A stretch of 64,000 nucleotides of DNA from Salmonirosea aquatica (GTDB taxonomy: Bacteria; Bacteroidota; Bacteroidia; Cytophagales; Spirosomataceae): the NCBI RefSeq assembly GCF_009296315.1, contig NZ_WHLY01000002.1, forward strand, positions 4,190,501 through 4,254,500, read 5' to 3'. The position numbers and the translations under genes were made by a program. Under the pieces are notes generated by a model, which saw nothing but the letters and a program-made list of their open reading frames with translations, made no database searches and was not told the DNA's origin. Below, piece after piece: positions 28,326 through 38,734 of the stretch. Position 1 is the stretch's first letter; the number at the start of each line of letters is the position of its first letter.

Positions 28326-31300
28326 CTACTCTTTGTGGACGCGCACGACGGCCTGTCGCCCCTGCGCGTCGACGCAGCGGATCAGGTAGTTACCCGCCGG
28401 TTGCACCCCCAGCTCAAGGGGTACCTCGTTGAGCCCCTTGCTCAGCTGCTGCGCCTGCCGCTGTACGGCACGCCCCTGGGCGTTGACCAGCTCGAAGGTG
28501 GCCCTGCCCGAGCCCGGACTCTGCACCTGCACTGTCACATGGCCCGTGGTGGGGTTGGGGTAGGCACTCAGCGACAGGCTCAGCGTGGGCTCGGCCGGCT
28601 CGTCGGCGGCCTGCCGGGTGTTGCCCGCGCCGCAGGGCCCGATCGTGTAGCCGAAGCGCAGGTAGGTGGCCACCAGGTACTGGGCCACGCATACCTCGCG
28701 TCCGCCCTGGCACATCTTCACCCCGCCGTAGCCGCAGCGCACGTCGGTGACCGAGACGGTGATCTGCTTGCTGGTGGTGCAACCCGCCGCGTCGGTGGCC
28801 GTCACGGTGTAGCTCGTCGTCTGGGAGGGGCAGACCTGCACCGAGCCGCCCGTGGCCCCGGTGCTCCACGCCAGGGCGATCTGGCCCGTGCCGCCCGAAG
28901 CGGAGGCCGTCAGGGTGGTGCAGGAGCTGCCGTAGCCGTAGAGGACGGCCGTGTTGCCCGAGGTGGTCAGCGCGAGAGCGGCGGGCTGGGTGATGGTTAC
29001 GCCGGTGGTAGCGGTGCAGCCGTTGTTGTCGGTGACGGAAACGGAATAGGTGCCCGCCGCCAGGTTGGCGAAGGTGCCGTTGTCCTGGCTGTTCCCGCCG
29101 ATCGAGTAGGTGTAAGGGGCGGTGCCACCCGAGGCGCTCAGCGTGAAGCTGCCGTCGTTGCCGCCGAAGCATCTGACGCTGCTCTGGCTGGTGGTGGAGA
29201 GCGTGATTGTGGGGCAGGGGTTGATCGTCAGGCTGAGGGTTTCCGAGGCCGGGCCGGTGCAGCCGCCGACGGTGCAGGTGGCCGAGATCGAGTAGCTGCC
29301 CACAGCCATGAAGGTGTAGGTGCCATCGCCGTTGTCGGTGCCGCCGCTGGTGTTCCAATTGACCGTGCCGCTACAGCCCGTTGCCGAGACGGTGATGGGC
29401 TGGTTGGTGGTCGTGGTGGCGGGGCTGGCCGAGATCGTTGGGGCAGGCACCGCCTCGGGCTGGGTCAGGGTGACAGAGGTAGTTGCGGTGCATCCATTGT
29501 CATCGGTGAGGATGACAGTATAGGTACCCGCCGAGAGGCCACCGAAAGTACCGCCCGGCTGACTATCTCCGCCGATCGAGTAGGTATAGGGAGCCGTACC
29601 GCCGGTGCCGTTGACCGTGAAGCTGCCGTCGTTGCCGCCGAAACAATTGACATTATTTTGTGCGGTAGTCTGCAATCCCAGGGCTGCGTCGGGTTGGGCG
29701 ATGGTGACCGGCGTGTTGGCTGTGCATCCGTTATCATCGGTGACGGTGACCGTGTAGATTCCGGCCGCAAGTTCATCGAAAGTACCACCCGGCTGGCTGT
29801 CTCCACCGATTGAGTAGGTGTAGGGAGCTGTACCGCCCGATGCCGAAACGGTCAGGCTACCCGTGCTACCGCCAAAGCAGGCGACATCGGTCTGTGAGCC
29901 GGGCGTTAGGGTCAGTGGTGCGTCGGGCTGGGTGATAAGGACAATTGTGCTGGCTGAGCATTGGTTGGCATCGGTAACGATGACGTTGTATGAGCCGGCC
30001 GCCAGATCATCGAAGTTGCCGTCGGTGTTGCTGTCTGCGCCAATCGAGTAAGTGTAGGGGCCCGTGCCACCTGATGCTGTGAGGGTAACGCTGCCGGTGT
30101 TGGCTCCGAAGCATGAAACGTCAGTTTGGCTCTGGTTGGTCAGCGTAATGGTAGAGCAGCTATTGATGGTCAGGTTGAGCGTTTTGGACGATTCGCTGGT
30201 GCAGCCGTCCAGCGTGCATGTGGTCGAAATCGTGTAGCTGCCCGGATCGTTGAAAAGGTAAGTACCGTTTTCGTTTTCGGTGCCGCCCGTGGCGTTCCAG
30301 CTGAGGGTACCGGCGCAGCCATTGGCCGAGACGGTGATAGGCTGGTTGGTCGTCGTGGTGCCGGGATCGGCCGACAAAGTCGGGGCGGGCACAGCCTCGG
30401 GCTGGTCGACTTGGATCGATCCGCTGGTGGCCGTGCAGTTGTTGGCGTCGGTGACGCTAACCGTATAGCTGCCCGCGCTCAGGCCGTTGAAGCTGCCGGT
30501 GGCACTCTGCACGTTGCCAGGGTTGAGCGTGTAGGACGGTGTACCTGTCCCACCCGTGGCGGTCAGGGAAATAACCCCGTCGCCGCTCTGGAAGCAAGTC
30601 AGGTCGGTCACCATGGGCTGGCCCAGAGCCAGTGTGCAGTTGTTGACCGTCAGGTTGAGTGTCTCCGAAGCTTGGCTGGTGCAACCCTCCACCGTACATG
30701 TCGCTGAGATCGAGTAGGTACCTGGCTGACTGAAGGTATACTGGTTGCCGCTTGCCAGACCCGTGCCGCCGGTCGGTGACCAGGTGATAGTGCCGTTTTC
30801 GCAGCCATTGGCCGATATGGTGATGGACTGGTTGGTGGTCGTGGTTCCCGGATCGGCCGACAGGGTAGGGGCGTCAGGCACGGGGTTGACGGTGACCGTG
30901 GCGCTATTACTCTCGGTGTTAAAGGTAGCCGCACAGCCATTGGCATCCGTGACCGAGACGAGGGTGTAGGTCGTGGTGCTGGCCGGGCTGACGGCGAATT
31001 CTGTGCCGCTCAGGTAGTTGTTCAGCGTCATGTTGGTGCTGCCGTCGGAGTATACTACCGCGTAAGGCGGAGTACCGCCATCGAGGGTGATGCTCAGATT
31101 GGTACTTTCATTGGCGCAAAGGGTGGTAGTACCTTCAAAGCCAGCCGTAATGGCAGGGCAATCGCCGATGGTCAGACTGAGGATATTCGACCAGGAACTG
31201 ACGCATCCGTCTTGGGTGCAGGTAGCTCCAAGTTGGTAACTACCTGGCTGGCTGAGCGTATATTGATTGCCATCCGCTACGCCAGTTCCGCCCGTTATCA

Positions 31301-34300
31301 GCCAGTCGATAGTTCCACCTTCGCACCCACTCGCCGTGACGACGATTGGCTGATTGGTGGTCGTGTTAGCGGGGCTGGCCGAGATTGTCGGGGCCGAGGG
31401 GAGCGGCTTTATGGTCACGCTGGCACTGCCACTGGTCGTTCCGGTGCAGTTGGCGTTGCTAACGGCCGTGACGGTGTAGGTACCCGCCGTGGGACTGGTG
31501 ATGTAGTAGAAGTTATTGTCGATGTTGTCCACGGTGGTACTGTTTGAACCGTCGGAGTAGGTCAGCGAGTAGGGCGCGCCGCCCGTCAGGGTGATGATGA
31601 TGCTCGGTGCTGTGGCCCCGGTGCATGCTGTGCCGCCGCCGCTGACGGAGGCTGTGGGCCGTGGGTTGACCGTAACGGTAGCTGAGCTTCCGGCGGTGAC
31701 TGTGCAGCCGTTAGCGTCGGTGGCCGAAACTATTGTGTAGGTCGTGGTGCTGCCGGGGCTGACGTTGAAGGTGGTTCCGCTTGTGTAGTCATTCAGCGTG
31801 GTGTTGGTGCTGCCGTCGGAGTATACTACTGTGTAAGGTGCAGTACCGCCATTGAGGGTGATGCTCAGGTTGGTACTTTCTTCGGCGCAGAGGGTGGTGG
31901 TACCTTCAAAGCTGGCCGTGATGGTTGGGCAATCGCCGATCGTCAGGTTGAGTGTCTCCGAAGCTTGGCTAGTGCAGCCGTCCACCGTACATGTTGCTGA
32001 GATCGAGTAGTTACCCGGATCGTTGAAAAGGTAAGTACCGTTTTCGTTGTCGGTGCCACCGTTGGCGTTCCAGTTGAGGGTACCACTCTCGCAGCCGCTG
32101 GCCGTGACGGTGATGGGCTGGTTGGTCGTCGTGTTGCCTGGAGCGGCCGAGAGCGTCGGGGCTGTTGGGCGGGAAGTGATCGTTACCGTGGCTGAGCCGC
32201 TGGCCGTCCCGGTGCAGCTGGCGTTGCTGACGGCCGTGACGGTGTAGGTACCGGATGCCGGGTTTGTGATCTCGTAGGGGCTGGTGTTGATGTCATTGAC
32301 GGTGGTGGAATTGGTACCGTTGGAGTAGGTCAGCGAGTAGGGCGCGCCGCCGGTCAGGGCAATGGACACGCTGGGCGCGGTGGCCCCGGCGCAGGCCGTG
32401 CCGCCGCCGCTGACGGTAGCCATGGGTTGTGGATTGATCGTGACTATGGCGCTGCCGCTGGCCGTGCCGGCTCCATAAACGTTACTGACGGCCGTGACGG
32501 TGTAGGTGCCCGCCGCGGGATTGGTAATGGTGTAGGTGTCGCTGTTGATGTCGTTGACGGTGGTGGAGTTGGTGCCGTCGGAGTAGGTCAGCGAGTAGGG
32601 TGCGCCGCCGCTGAGTGCGATTTCCACGCTGGGCGCGGTGGCTCCTTCGCAGACCGTGCCACCGCCGCTGACGGTGGCCGTAGCCTGCTCGTAGTGGTTG
32701 AGGTTGCCATTCTGCTCCCCGACCAGCAGGTCCAGCAGCCCGTCGCCGTCCAGGTCGGTGAAGGTGGGGATTGATCCTGAGCCCACGTCGATGTTGTTGA
32801 ACTTATCGTTCACTAGGGTGAAGCTCGTCGAATTGGCCGCGTCCTGCTCGTAATGGTTGAGGTTGCCAGCGTTTTCCCCAACCAGCAGGTCCAGCCGCCC
32901 GTTGCCGTCCAGGTCGGTGAAGGTGGGGGTGGAAGCTCCCCCCACGTCTATGTCGTTGAAGCGCTCGTTCACCAGGGTGAAGCTCGTCGCATTGAGCGGG
33001 TCCTGCTCGTAGTGGCTGAGGGTGCCATTGGCTTCTCCGACCAGCAGGTCCAGCAGCCCGTCACCGTCCAGGTCGGTGACGGTTGGGGCGGAATTAAAGC
33101 CCACGTCGATGCTATTGAAGTTATCGGTCACCAGGGTGAAGCCCGTCGCATTGGGCGCGTCCTGCTCGTAGTGGTTGAGGTTGCCATCGAATTCTCCGAC
33201 CAGCAGGTCCAGCCGTCCGTCGCCGTCCAGGTCGGTGAAGGTGGCCTTGGAATTGCCACCCACGTCGATGCTGTTGAAGTTATCGGTCACCAGGGTGAAG
33301 CTCGTCGCATTGGGCGCGTCCTGCTCGTAGTGGCTGAGGCTGCCATCCTGCTCCCCGACCAGCATATCCAGCCGTCCGTCGCCGTCCAGGTCGGTGAAGG
33401 TGGGGGCGAACCTGTTGCCCACGGCGATGCTGTTAAAGTTCTCGGTCACCAGGGGGAAGTTAAGGATATTGTCCCGCGTGACGGCGAAGGCCGCCGGGGA
33501 CAGCGCCGTGCCGCCCGGCGTAGTCAGCCGCACCGGCCCGCCCGAAGCCGCCGCGGGCACAATGAACCGCACCTGCGTGGCCGACACGGGCGTGACCTTG
33601 CAGGGAATCCCCCGCAGCAGCGCGCTGGTGGTGTTGCTCAGGTTGGTGCCCATGATGGTCACCTCCGTACCCGAAGGCCCGCTGGCGGGTGAGAGAGAAG
33701 TGATGGTGGGGGGGGAGCCTGAATCGTGACGTTAGCGCTACCACCCGGCGGGGTACCTGCGAGTGTCGCCGCACAACCGCTGGCGTCGGTGACCGAGACC
33801 AGCCGGTAGGTTGTCGTAGCGTTAGGGCTGACGGGAATGTTGGCCCCGCTGGTATAGCCGGTTACGGGCGTATTGCTACCACCATTGGGTACATACGTCA
33901 CCGTGTAAGGAGCAGCTCCACCACCGAGGGCAACGGCCAGATTGGCCGTGCCGCCCGCCGGAATGGTGGCCGTACCGCTGAGGGCGGCGGAGTAGGGCAG
34001 GGCAGCGCCAAACTCGTAAGCTCCCAGGTCGATGTTGTTGAGTATTCGGACATTGCCCGCCAGATCGGTACAGGTGGCGTTGGCCGCGCTATTACCCGCG
34101 TCGATGGCAGGTGAGCCCGGACGCAGTTCGGTGCTGGTGGTGGAAATAAAGGGATTGACGGAGGTAGTCTGGTTATTTCCCCCGTCGATATAATTGTTTA
34201 CCGAGGGCTCGAATAGACTGTATGAAGCAGTAGAAGTGCCACCAATCAGGTTTTTGATCGTGCCACTTCCTCCATTATCAAAAAACACACAGTTTGTCAG

Positions 34301-35412
34301 GGGTACACTTCTTGCCCCAGTCATGCTGTAATTGGTTATAGCTCCTACGTTGGTAGTGGAGGATATGTTGGCTTGAAATGAACAGTTGGTAAAGGTAGGA
34401 CTGCTGACACCGCTTGTTCCACCATAGTTGAAAACGGCAGCTCCAAAACTGGTGGAAGTATTGCCCTGAAACGAACAATTGGTAAAGACCGGATCACTGG
34501 TTCCACTGGCCGCGTTGACTACATTGTAGACGGCCCCACCAAAGGTATTGGAGCCGGTAGTAGAGTTTTCCGTGAACCGACAGTTGGTTAGAACGGGGCT
34601 GCTGTTGCCCCCCATATTTGAACTGGCGTCGTTATACATAGCACCGCCACCGGAAGCAGATGTATTCGTGATGAAAGCACAGTTAGTCAGCGTGGGGCTA
34701 CTGGTACCAGTTCTGCCATTGTTGTATATGCCTCCGCCAAAGCTGGCTGAGTTGTTCTGAAAAGTACAGTTGACCAGCGTCGGACTACAGACATTTCCGG
34801 TGGTAGACGTATTGTACATGCCCCCGCCAATTTGCGCTGAATTGCCGACAAACCGGCAATTGACAACCTTTGGACTACTGTTTTCATTGTACATTCCCCC
34901 CCAGAAGCCGCGTTGCTGTTTCCATGCGTGATCGTGAAGCCATCCAGGATAGCTGCCGTCGTTAGGCTCGAGTTATTGTACACGACAGTACGGCTATTGC
35001 CCGTCGGGAGGCCGTCGTTGTCGATATCTCCGCTCAATAGGGTATTGTTCGTCGCAGGATCAGGGTTGCGGTCGTTTCGGTTGGCTTGCCCGCTGGTGAA
35101 GCCACCGTAAATGGCTACGCCCTCCTTCATCGAAAACGAAGCCCCATTTTGGGCAGGATTGGTCGTGGGCTTATAGGTACCCTGGGCTACCCAGATCTCA
35201 TCGCCCGCCTGGGCAACGGATATGGCCAGCTTCAGGTCTTTAAAGGCCGTGCCCCAGCTGAGGCCATCGCCGTTGTTGTCGGGCCGGGCATCATCGACGT
35301 AGCGGATAGTGGCGAAGGAAGGCGAAGCCAGTATGAGCAGGCTGATGACAAGCAGCATTGCTCTCAGGTAGGTGTAGGTTTTCCGGATCGGAAAAAGTAA
35401 ATCGTTTTTCAT
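28326..35412 (-). CDS. giant type IX-secreted adhesin (beta-helix, IPT/TIG, VCBS and SprB-like repeats), two frameshifts
   Basis: Reading from 35412, three consecutive frames join into one protein of about 2,362 residues if one base is added at each of two homopolymers (C7 at 34896-34902, G8 at 33708-33715). Order: signal peptide (ILASPSFA), beta-helix coils matching the 22820-24742 protein (YVDDARPDNNGDGLSW, then PxFTNCSFQ repeats), a Pro-rich link, an IPT/TIG domain (TSLSPASGPSGTEVTIMGTNL), five 53-residue VCBS units, a long run of Ig/PKD-like and SprB repeats, the CGYGGVKMC module and a Por tail (YPNPTTGHVTVQVQ to RVHKE). It resembles SprB-type surface adhesins. The joins lie inside recognisable domains, so sequencing error is likelier than decay. 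Confidence 0.82.
28970..30130 (-). repeat. SprB-type repeats in the adhesin
   Basis: Four or five protein repeats of about 70 residues with the core CFGGxxGS, then ASGGTAPYTYSIGG, then LAAGTYxVxVTDxNGCTA and TITQP. They correspond to the SprB repeat found in gliding and biofilm adhesins of Bacteroidota. The DNA of neighbouring copies is similar enough to invite recombination. Confidence 0.8.
32680..33460 (-). repeat. five tandem 159-base VCBS/FG-GAP-like units
   Basis: Each unit encodes 53 residues containing FTDLDGDGRLDLLVGE and NHYEQD, with a calcium-type DxDGDGxxD loop. The DNA copies are near identical over long stretches, suggesting recent duplication or gene conversion. Confidence 0.85.
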
Positions 35413-35483
35413 GTACTACTAGGTTTTCGGTAAGTCGAGATGAACAAATACACGAAAGCACCAACGCTCTCCTGATTGTGACA

Positions 35484-35603
35484 CAAACCTATTCAAACCT
35501 CCCCGTCGGATGTTAACTCCTATGTTACATCTTTTGCTCTTATGTTGCATCAGGACAATTTTCTTTTGCTCCTATGTTCCAAACGTTTTGCTCCTATGTT
35601 CCA
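35484..35603 (-). promoter_or_regulatory. promoter with four phased direct repeats (array 2) for the adhesin gene
   Basis: A perfect minus-strand -7 box TAGGTTTG at 35484-35491 is followed upstream, 21 bases away, by four direct repeats (plus-strand reading): TTAACTCCTATGTTACA at 35513, TTTGCTCTTATGTTGCA at 35533, TTTGCTCCTATGTTCCA at 35565 and again at 35587. Steps are 20, 32 and 22 bases, the same plan as array 1. The predicted transcript would start about 65 bases before the adhesin ATG. The likely activator is the neighbouring hybrid regulator. Confidence 0.7.
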
Positions 35604-35631
35604 GAATTTTAATAAGTGACTGAAAATGAGA

Positions 35632-35660
35632 GAGCCACTCAATTTCAGATTGAGTGGCTC
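35632..35660 (-). terminator. hairpin at the end of the second hybrid regulator gene
   Basis: Perfect 11-base stem GAGCCACTCAA / TTGAGTGGCTC with a 7-base loop, overlapping the stop codon. On the minus strand it is followed by TCTCATTTTC, a weak T tract, so termination efficiency is uncertain. Confidence 0.6.
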
Positions 35661-38566
35661 GTCAAAAAAGAGAAAGTTGGGGGATTGGGCTGGTAATTAG
35701 CTATGGCCCCCCACTCGGAGGGAGGAATACCCATCAATTCATGAAAAGATTTCGAGAAATAGGACAGGCTTTCGAAACCCGTCTGATAGGCTGCTTCCGA
35801 TACAGTATACCTACCCGTACTGAGCAGTTCGGCGGCGCGACGGAGCCGAAAATTGCGGATAAACTCCGTGCTGTTCTGGCCGGTGAGCGCTTTCAATTTA
35901 CGGTGCAGCTGGGTGCGGCTTACCTGCATGGTCTGGCAAAATTCCTCGATGCTGAAGCTGCTGTCGGCAAGGTGTTCATTCACCACCTCAATAGCCTTTT
36001 CCAGAAATTCGTCCCGGACTGGATAGTCCCGGAATGGATGGTCCCGGACTGGCTCGTCCCCAACTGGATATTTTTCGACTTGCTCCGTGTCTTTTACGGA
36101 AGTGTTTGTACTTGGTTCATTCATTTGCTGGCTATACTTCTGCCGCAGGAGTTCACGTTGCTTCAGCAGATTCTGAACCCGCACGCTGAGTTCCTGGCGG
36201 TCGAAGGGCTTGGTCAGGTAGTCATCAGCCCCTAATTTAAGTCCTTCGAGCCGATCGTCCAGAGTGGCTTTGGCTGTGAGCATAATGACCGGAATATGGC
36301 TGGTGCGAAAGTCGGCTTTGAGTGCTTTGCAAAAGCCGAAGCCGTCGAGCCGGGGCATCATCACATCACACACCACCAGGTCGGGAATGCGCTCATAGGC
36401 TTCTGAAAGACCTTTTTTTCCATCAGTTGCTTCTATGACCCGGTACTTTTTTTCGAAGATTGAGCGAATATAAGCCCGTAGGTCAGGATTGTCTTCAACC
36501 ACCAGCAACAGGGGCATGTCGTCATGATCGACCTCTTGGTCGGGCTCGGCCTCCTGCGAAAGAAAACTGTTTCCCGAAGGTACCCCGTCTCCTGGATTTT
36601 CGGGCAGACTGGGCTGTAAAACTACGTCATGCTCGCGAATGGGGTACCCTGCCCAGGTTTGGGGATCTATGGGCAGCCGTACTTTAAAGGTACTTCCTCG
36701 TTCTGGCTCGCTCTCCACCTCGATGTTTCCCCGTAGCACCCCAACCAACTCCTTGACCAGCGAGAGACCGATACCCGTTCCTTCCTGAACATATTCGTCC
36801 TGTGCCTCGACCTGATAAAATCGATCGAAAATATGGGGCAAGCGGGCTGCCGGGATTCCAATGCCAGAGTCACGCACGGTAAGGAGCAATTCTCGCGCAG
36901 AATAGTCGGCCATTACCTCGATCCGGCCATTGTCGGGCGTAAATTTGAAGGCATTGGACAGCAGATTGGTTACGATTTTCTCCAATTGATCGGGATCGAA
37001 AAGAGCTTCCTTTTCCTGCCTGTTCTGCTCGTAATGAAACAATATATTGCGGCTCTGGGCCAGGGATTCGAACGAGGCGAGTACAGGTCGGAGAAATTTT
37101 ACTAGGTCGGCCCTGACCAATGTGGGCTTGAGTTGTCCCGCTTCTATTTTCGAAAGGTCGAGGAGTTGGTTGATAAGGTCGTGCAGGCGGCGCACGTTGC
37201 GTTGCATAGCCGGAATCAGGCTTTCGGCAGGGTACTTGTTTTTGAAATCGGCCAGCGGCCCCACCAGCAGAGTCAGCGGGGTGCGAAATTCGTGCGAAAT
37301 GTTGGCAAAGAAATTGGTTTTCAGTGTATCCAGTTCTCTCAGCTTTTCGGTTTGGGCCTCGGTGAACTCTAGCTTCTGCTGCGCCATTGTTTTCACCCGC
37401 TCGTAGTTGCGAATGATTTTACCCAGAAACAGCCCGAAAACGAATATTTCACCAATGAAAAGGAGACTGGAAGTTTGGAACACCCAGGGCGCATTCAGGA
37501 TACCCAGCAGGCTCATCTGCCAGAAAAAATAGCTGATGAGTCCCATCAGGAAGGGAACCGAATAGTACCAGTCGATAGAGTACCTGCGGAACATCGAAAG
37601 GGCATAAAGCAGCAGCACTACTCCCTGAGAAAAAAGTACCAGCCAGGTACTGATCAGGAGCCAGTACCAGCGGTAGTCCAGGACAATGGCCACGCTCAAG
37701 GCAATCACCAGCAGTGTGATGCCATTCAACAGGTAACGGACATAGGGGGGGAAGCGACCGATGGGCAAAAGTGCCTTAATTGCAATCACATAGCTGATAG
37801 GTATAAGGTGAGGGGCAATAATATTGATAAGTGCGGCCGGGAAAGGAGCATTGGTAAGGAATTCTCCCAGGTCGCCTGTCAAACCCCAATAACTAAGCGA
37901 GTGAATAGCTAGCTTGGTAGAATACGCCCGGAAAACGTACTCCCGCACCCCGAAAATCGCCAATAAAACGATGTAAAAAAGCCGAAGGGCGACCAACCCG
38001 CTGATAAAGCCCGCCCGGCTCTCGCCTTTGGCCTGTTCCTGAAAAAACGATGAGCCCCGGTACAAAATCACTCGTACGCGTTGACCCCGCTGGGTTCTGG
38101 CGCGTAAGTAGATTGTTTTTTGCTCGCTATCCCCCAATTCAAAGGTAAAGTAGGGATTCGTGCCCAGGTACTTCCGCTGCTCTTTGGCTACGAATGCACC
38201 GCCTGATGTTTTGTGGTAGTTTCGGTCGGAACTATCCTCAGAAACGTAGAAATCGATCTGCTCCATGGGATTGTCATCCCAGCTGAGGTACCATTTTTCC
38301 TCGTCCGCCCCTACATTCTTCAGCGTAAGCCGGTACCAGTAGGTATGGTTTGAAAAAGGTATGCGGAAGTTGTTAGTTTCAACGGGACTAAAAGACTGCT
38401 TCTGTACTTCGGACAAGGTAAGAGCGGCGGTTGTGTCCACGAAAAAAGACATGTGCCGCGAGACTTGCCTGGAGTTGGCAAACGATGAATCCAGCCGTAA
38501 AACCTGACTCTGGGTCGGGAAATATAAAAAAAGTAGAAGGGTAGAAATGAGGTAATTCCTGGACAT
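35645..38566 (-). CDS. hybrid two-component regulator (7TMR-DISM sensor, histidine kinase, receiver, AraC), paralogue
   Basis: 973 residues with the same architecture as the 25231-28020 protein: signal peptide, 7TMR-DISM extracellular domain, seven membrane helices, HisKA with His425 in ISHEFRTPLTLL, HATPase (EKIVTNLLSNAFKFTPDNG), receiver with Asp734 in VCDVMMPRLDG, and C-terminal AraC helices (ESLSYFSKSFHELMGIPPSEW). A run of charged repeats (EPVRDHPFRDYPVRD) lies between receiver and AraC domain and is absent from the paralogue. It is transcribed toward array 2 and the adhesin gene. Its DNA-binding motif may be the 17-base repeat found in arrays 2 and 3. Confidence 0.94.
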   Translation of the reverse strand: MSRNYLISTLLLFLYFPTQSQVLRLDSSFANSRQVSRHMSFFVDTTAALTLSEVQKQSFSPVETNNFRIPFSNHTYWYRLTLKNVGADEEKWYLSWDDNPMEQIDFYVSEDSSDRNYHKTSGGAFVAKEQRKYLGTNPYFTFELGDSEQKTIYLRARTQRGQRVRVILYRGSSFFQEQAKGESRAGFISGLVALRLFYIVLLAIFGVREYVFRAYSTKLAIHSLSYWGLTGDLGEFLTNAPFPAALINIIAPHLIPISYVIAIKALLPIGRFPPYVRYLLNGITLLVIALSVAIVLDYRWYWLLISTWLVLFSQGVVLLLYALSMFRRYSIDWYYSVPFLMGLISYFFWQMSLLGILNAPWVFQTSSLLFIGEIFVFGLFLGKIIRNYERVKTMAQQKLEFTEAQTEKLRELDTLKTNFFANISHEFRTPLTLLVGPLADFKNKYPAESLIPAMQRNVRRLHDLINQLLDLSKIEAGQLKPTLVRADLVKFLRPVLASFESLAQSRNILFHYEQNRQEKEALFDPDQLEKIVTNLLSNAFKFTPDNGRIEVMADYSARELLLTVRDSGIGIPAARLPHIFDRFYQVEAQDEYVQEGTGIGLSLVKELVGVLRGNIEVESEPERGSTFKVRLPIDPQTWAGYPIREHDVVLQPSLPENPGDGVPSGNSFLSQEAEPDQEVDHDDMPLLLVVEDNPDLRAYIRSIFEKKYRVIEATDGKKGLSEAYERIPDLVVCDVMMPRLDGFGFCKALKADFRTSHIPVIMLTAKATLDDRLEGLKLGADDYLTKPFDRQELSVRVQNLLKQRELLRQKYSQQMNEPSTNTSVKDTEQVEKYPVGDEPVRDHPFRDYPVRDEFLEKAIEVVNEHLADSSFSIEEFCQTMQVSRTQLHRKLKALTGQNSTEFIRNFRLRRAAELLSTGRYTVSEAAYQTGFESLSYFSKSFHELMGIPPSEWGAIANYQPNPPTFSFLTSHSI

Positions 38567-38638
38567 ATGATGGCCTCCTTCGTTAAGTAAGTAGCGACTA
38601 TTAAACTATTCTGAGAAGGGGGACGGCATTTGCTGCTT

Positions 38639-38669
38639 CAAAGTTACAGGGATTATCCTACCACCGCAA
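38639..38669 (-). promoter_or_regulatory. promoter of the second hybrid regulator
   Basis: On the minus strand TTG (38667-38669) and a perfect TAACTTTG (38639-38646) are separated by 20 bases, fitting the Bacteroidota consensus. The start codon lies about 73 bases downstream. This is an ordinary constitutive-type layout, unlike the repeat-array promoters. Confidence 0.65.
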
Positions 38670-38734
38670 GAAAGGTACCACAATCAACCGACAGCACCGA
38701 AGCAGAGTTACTGATAGGAAAACTCGGCTCACCT

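Noticed and set aside
28215-29813. A 532-codon open frame on the plus strand.
   Set aside because: It runs antisense to the SprB-type repeats of the adhesin, has a low-complexity Gly/Ala/Arg/Val composition, and has no start context or homology. The repeat codon pattern keeps the opposite strand open.
32853-33692. A 279-codon plus-strand frame with apparent internal repeats.
   Set aside because: It is the mirror of the 159-base VCBS repeats on the minus strand; the minus-strand protein carries the recognisable DLDGDG motifs.
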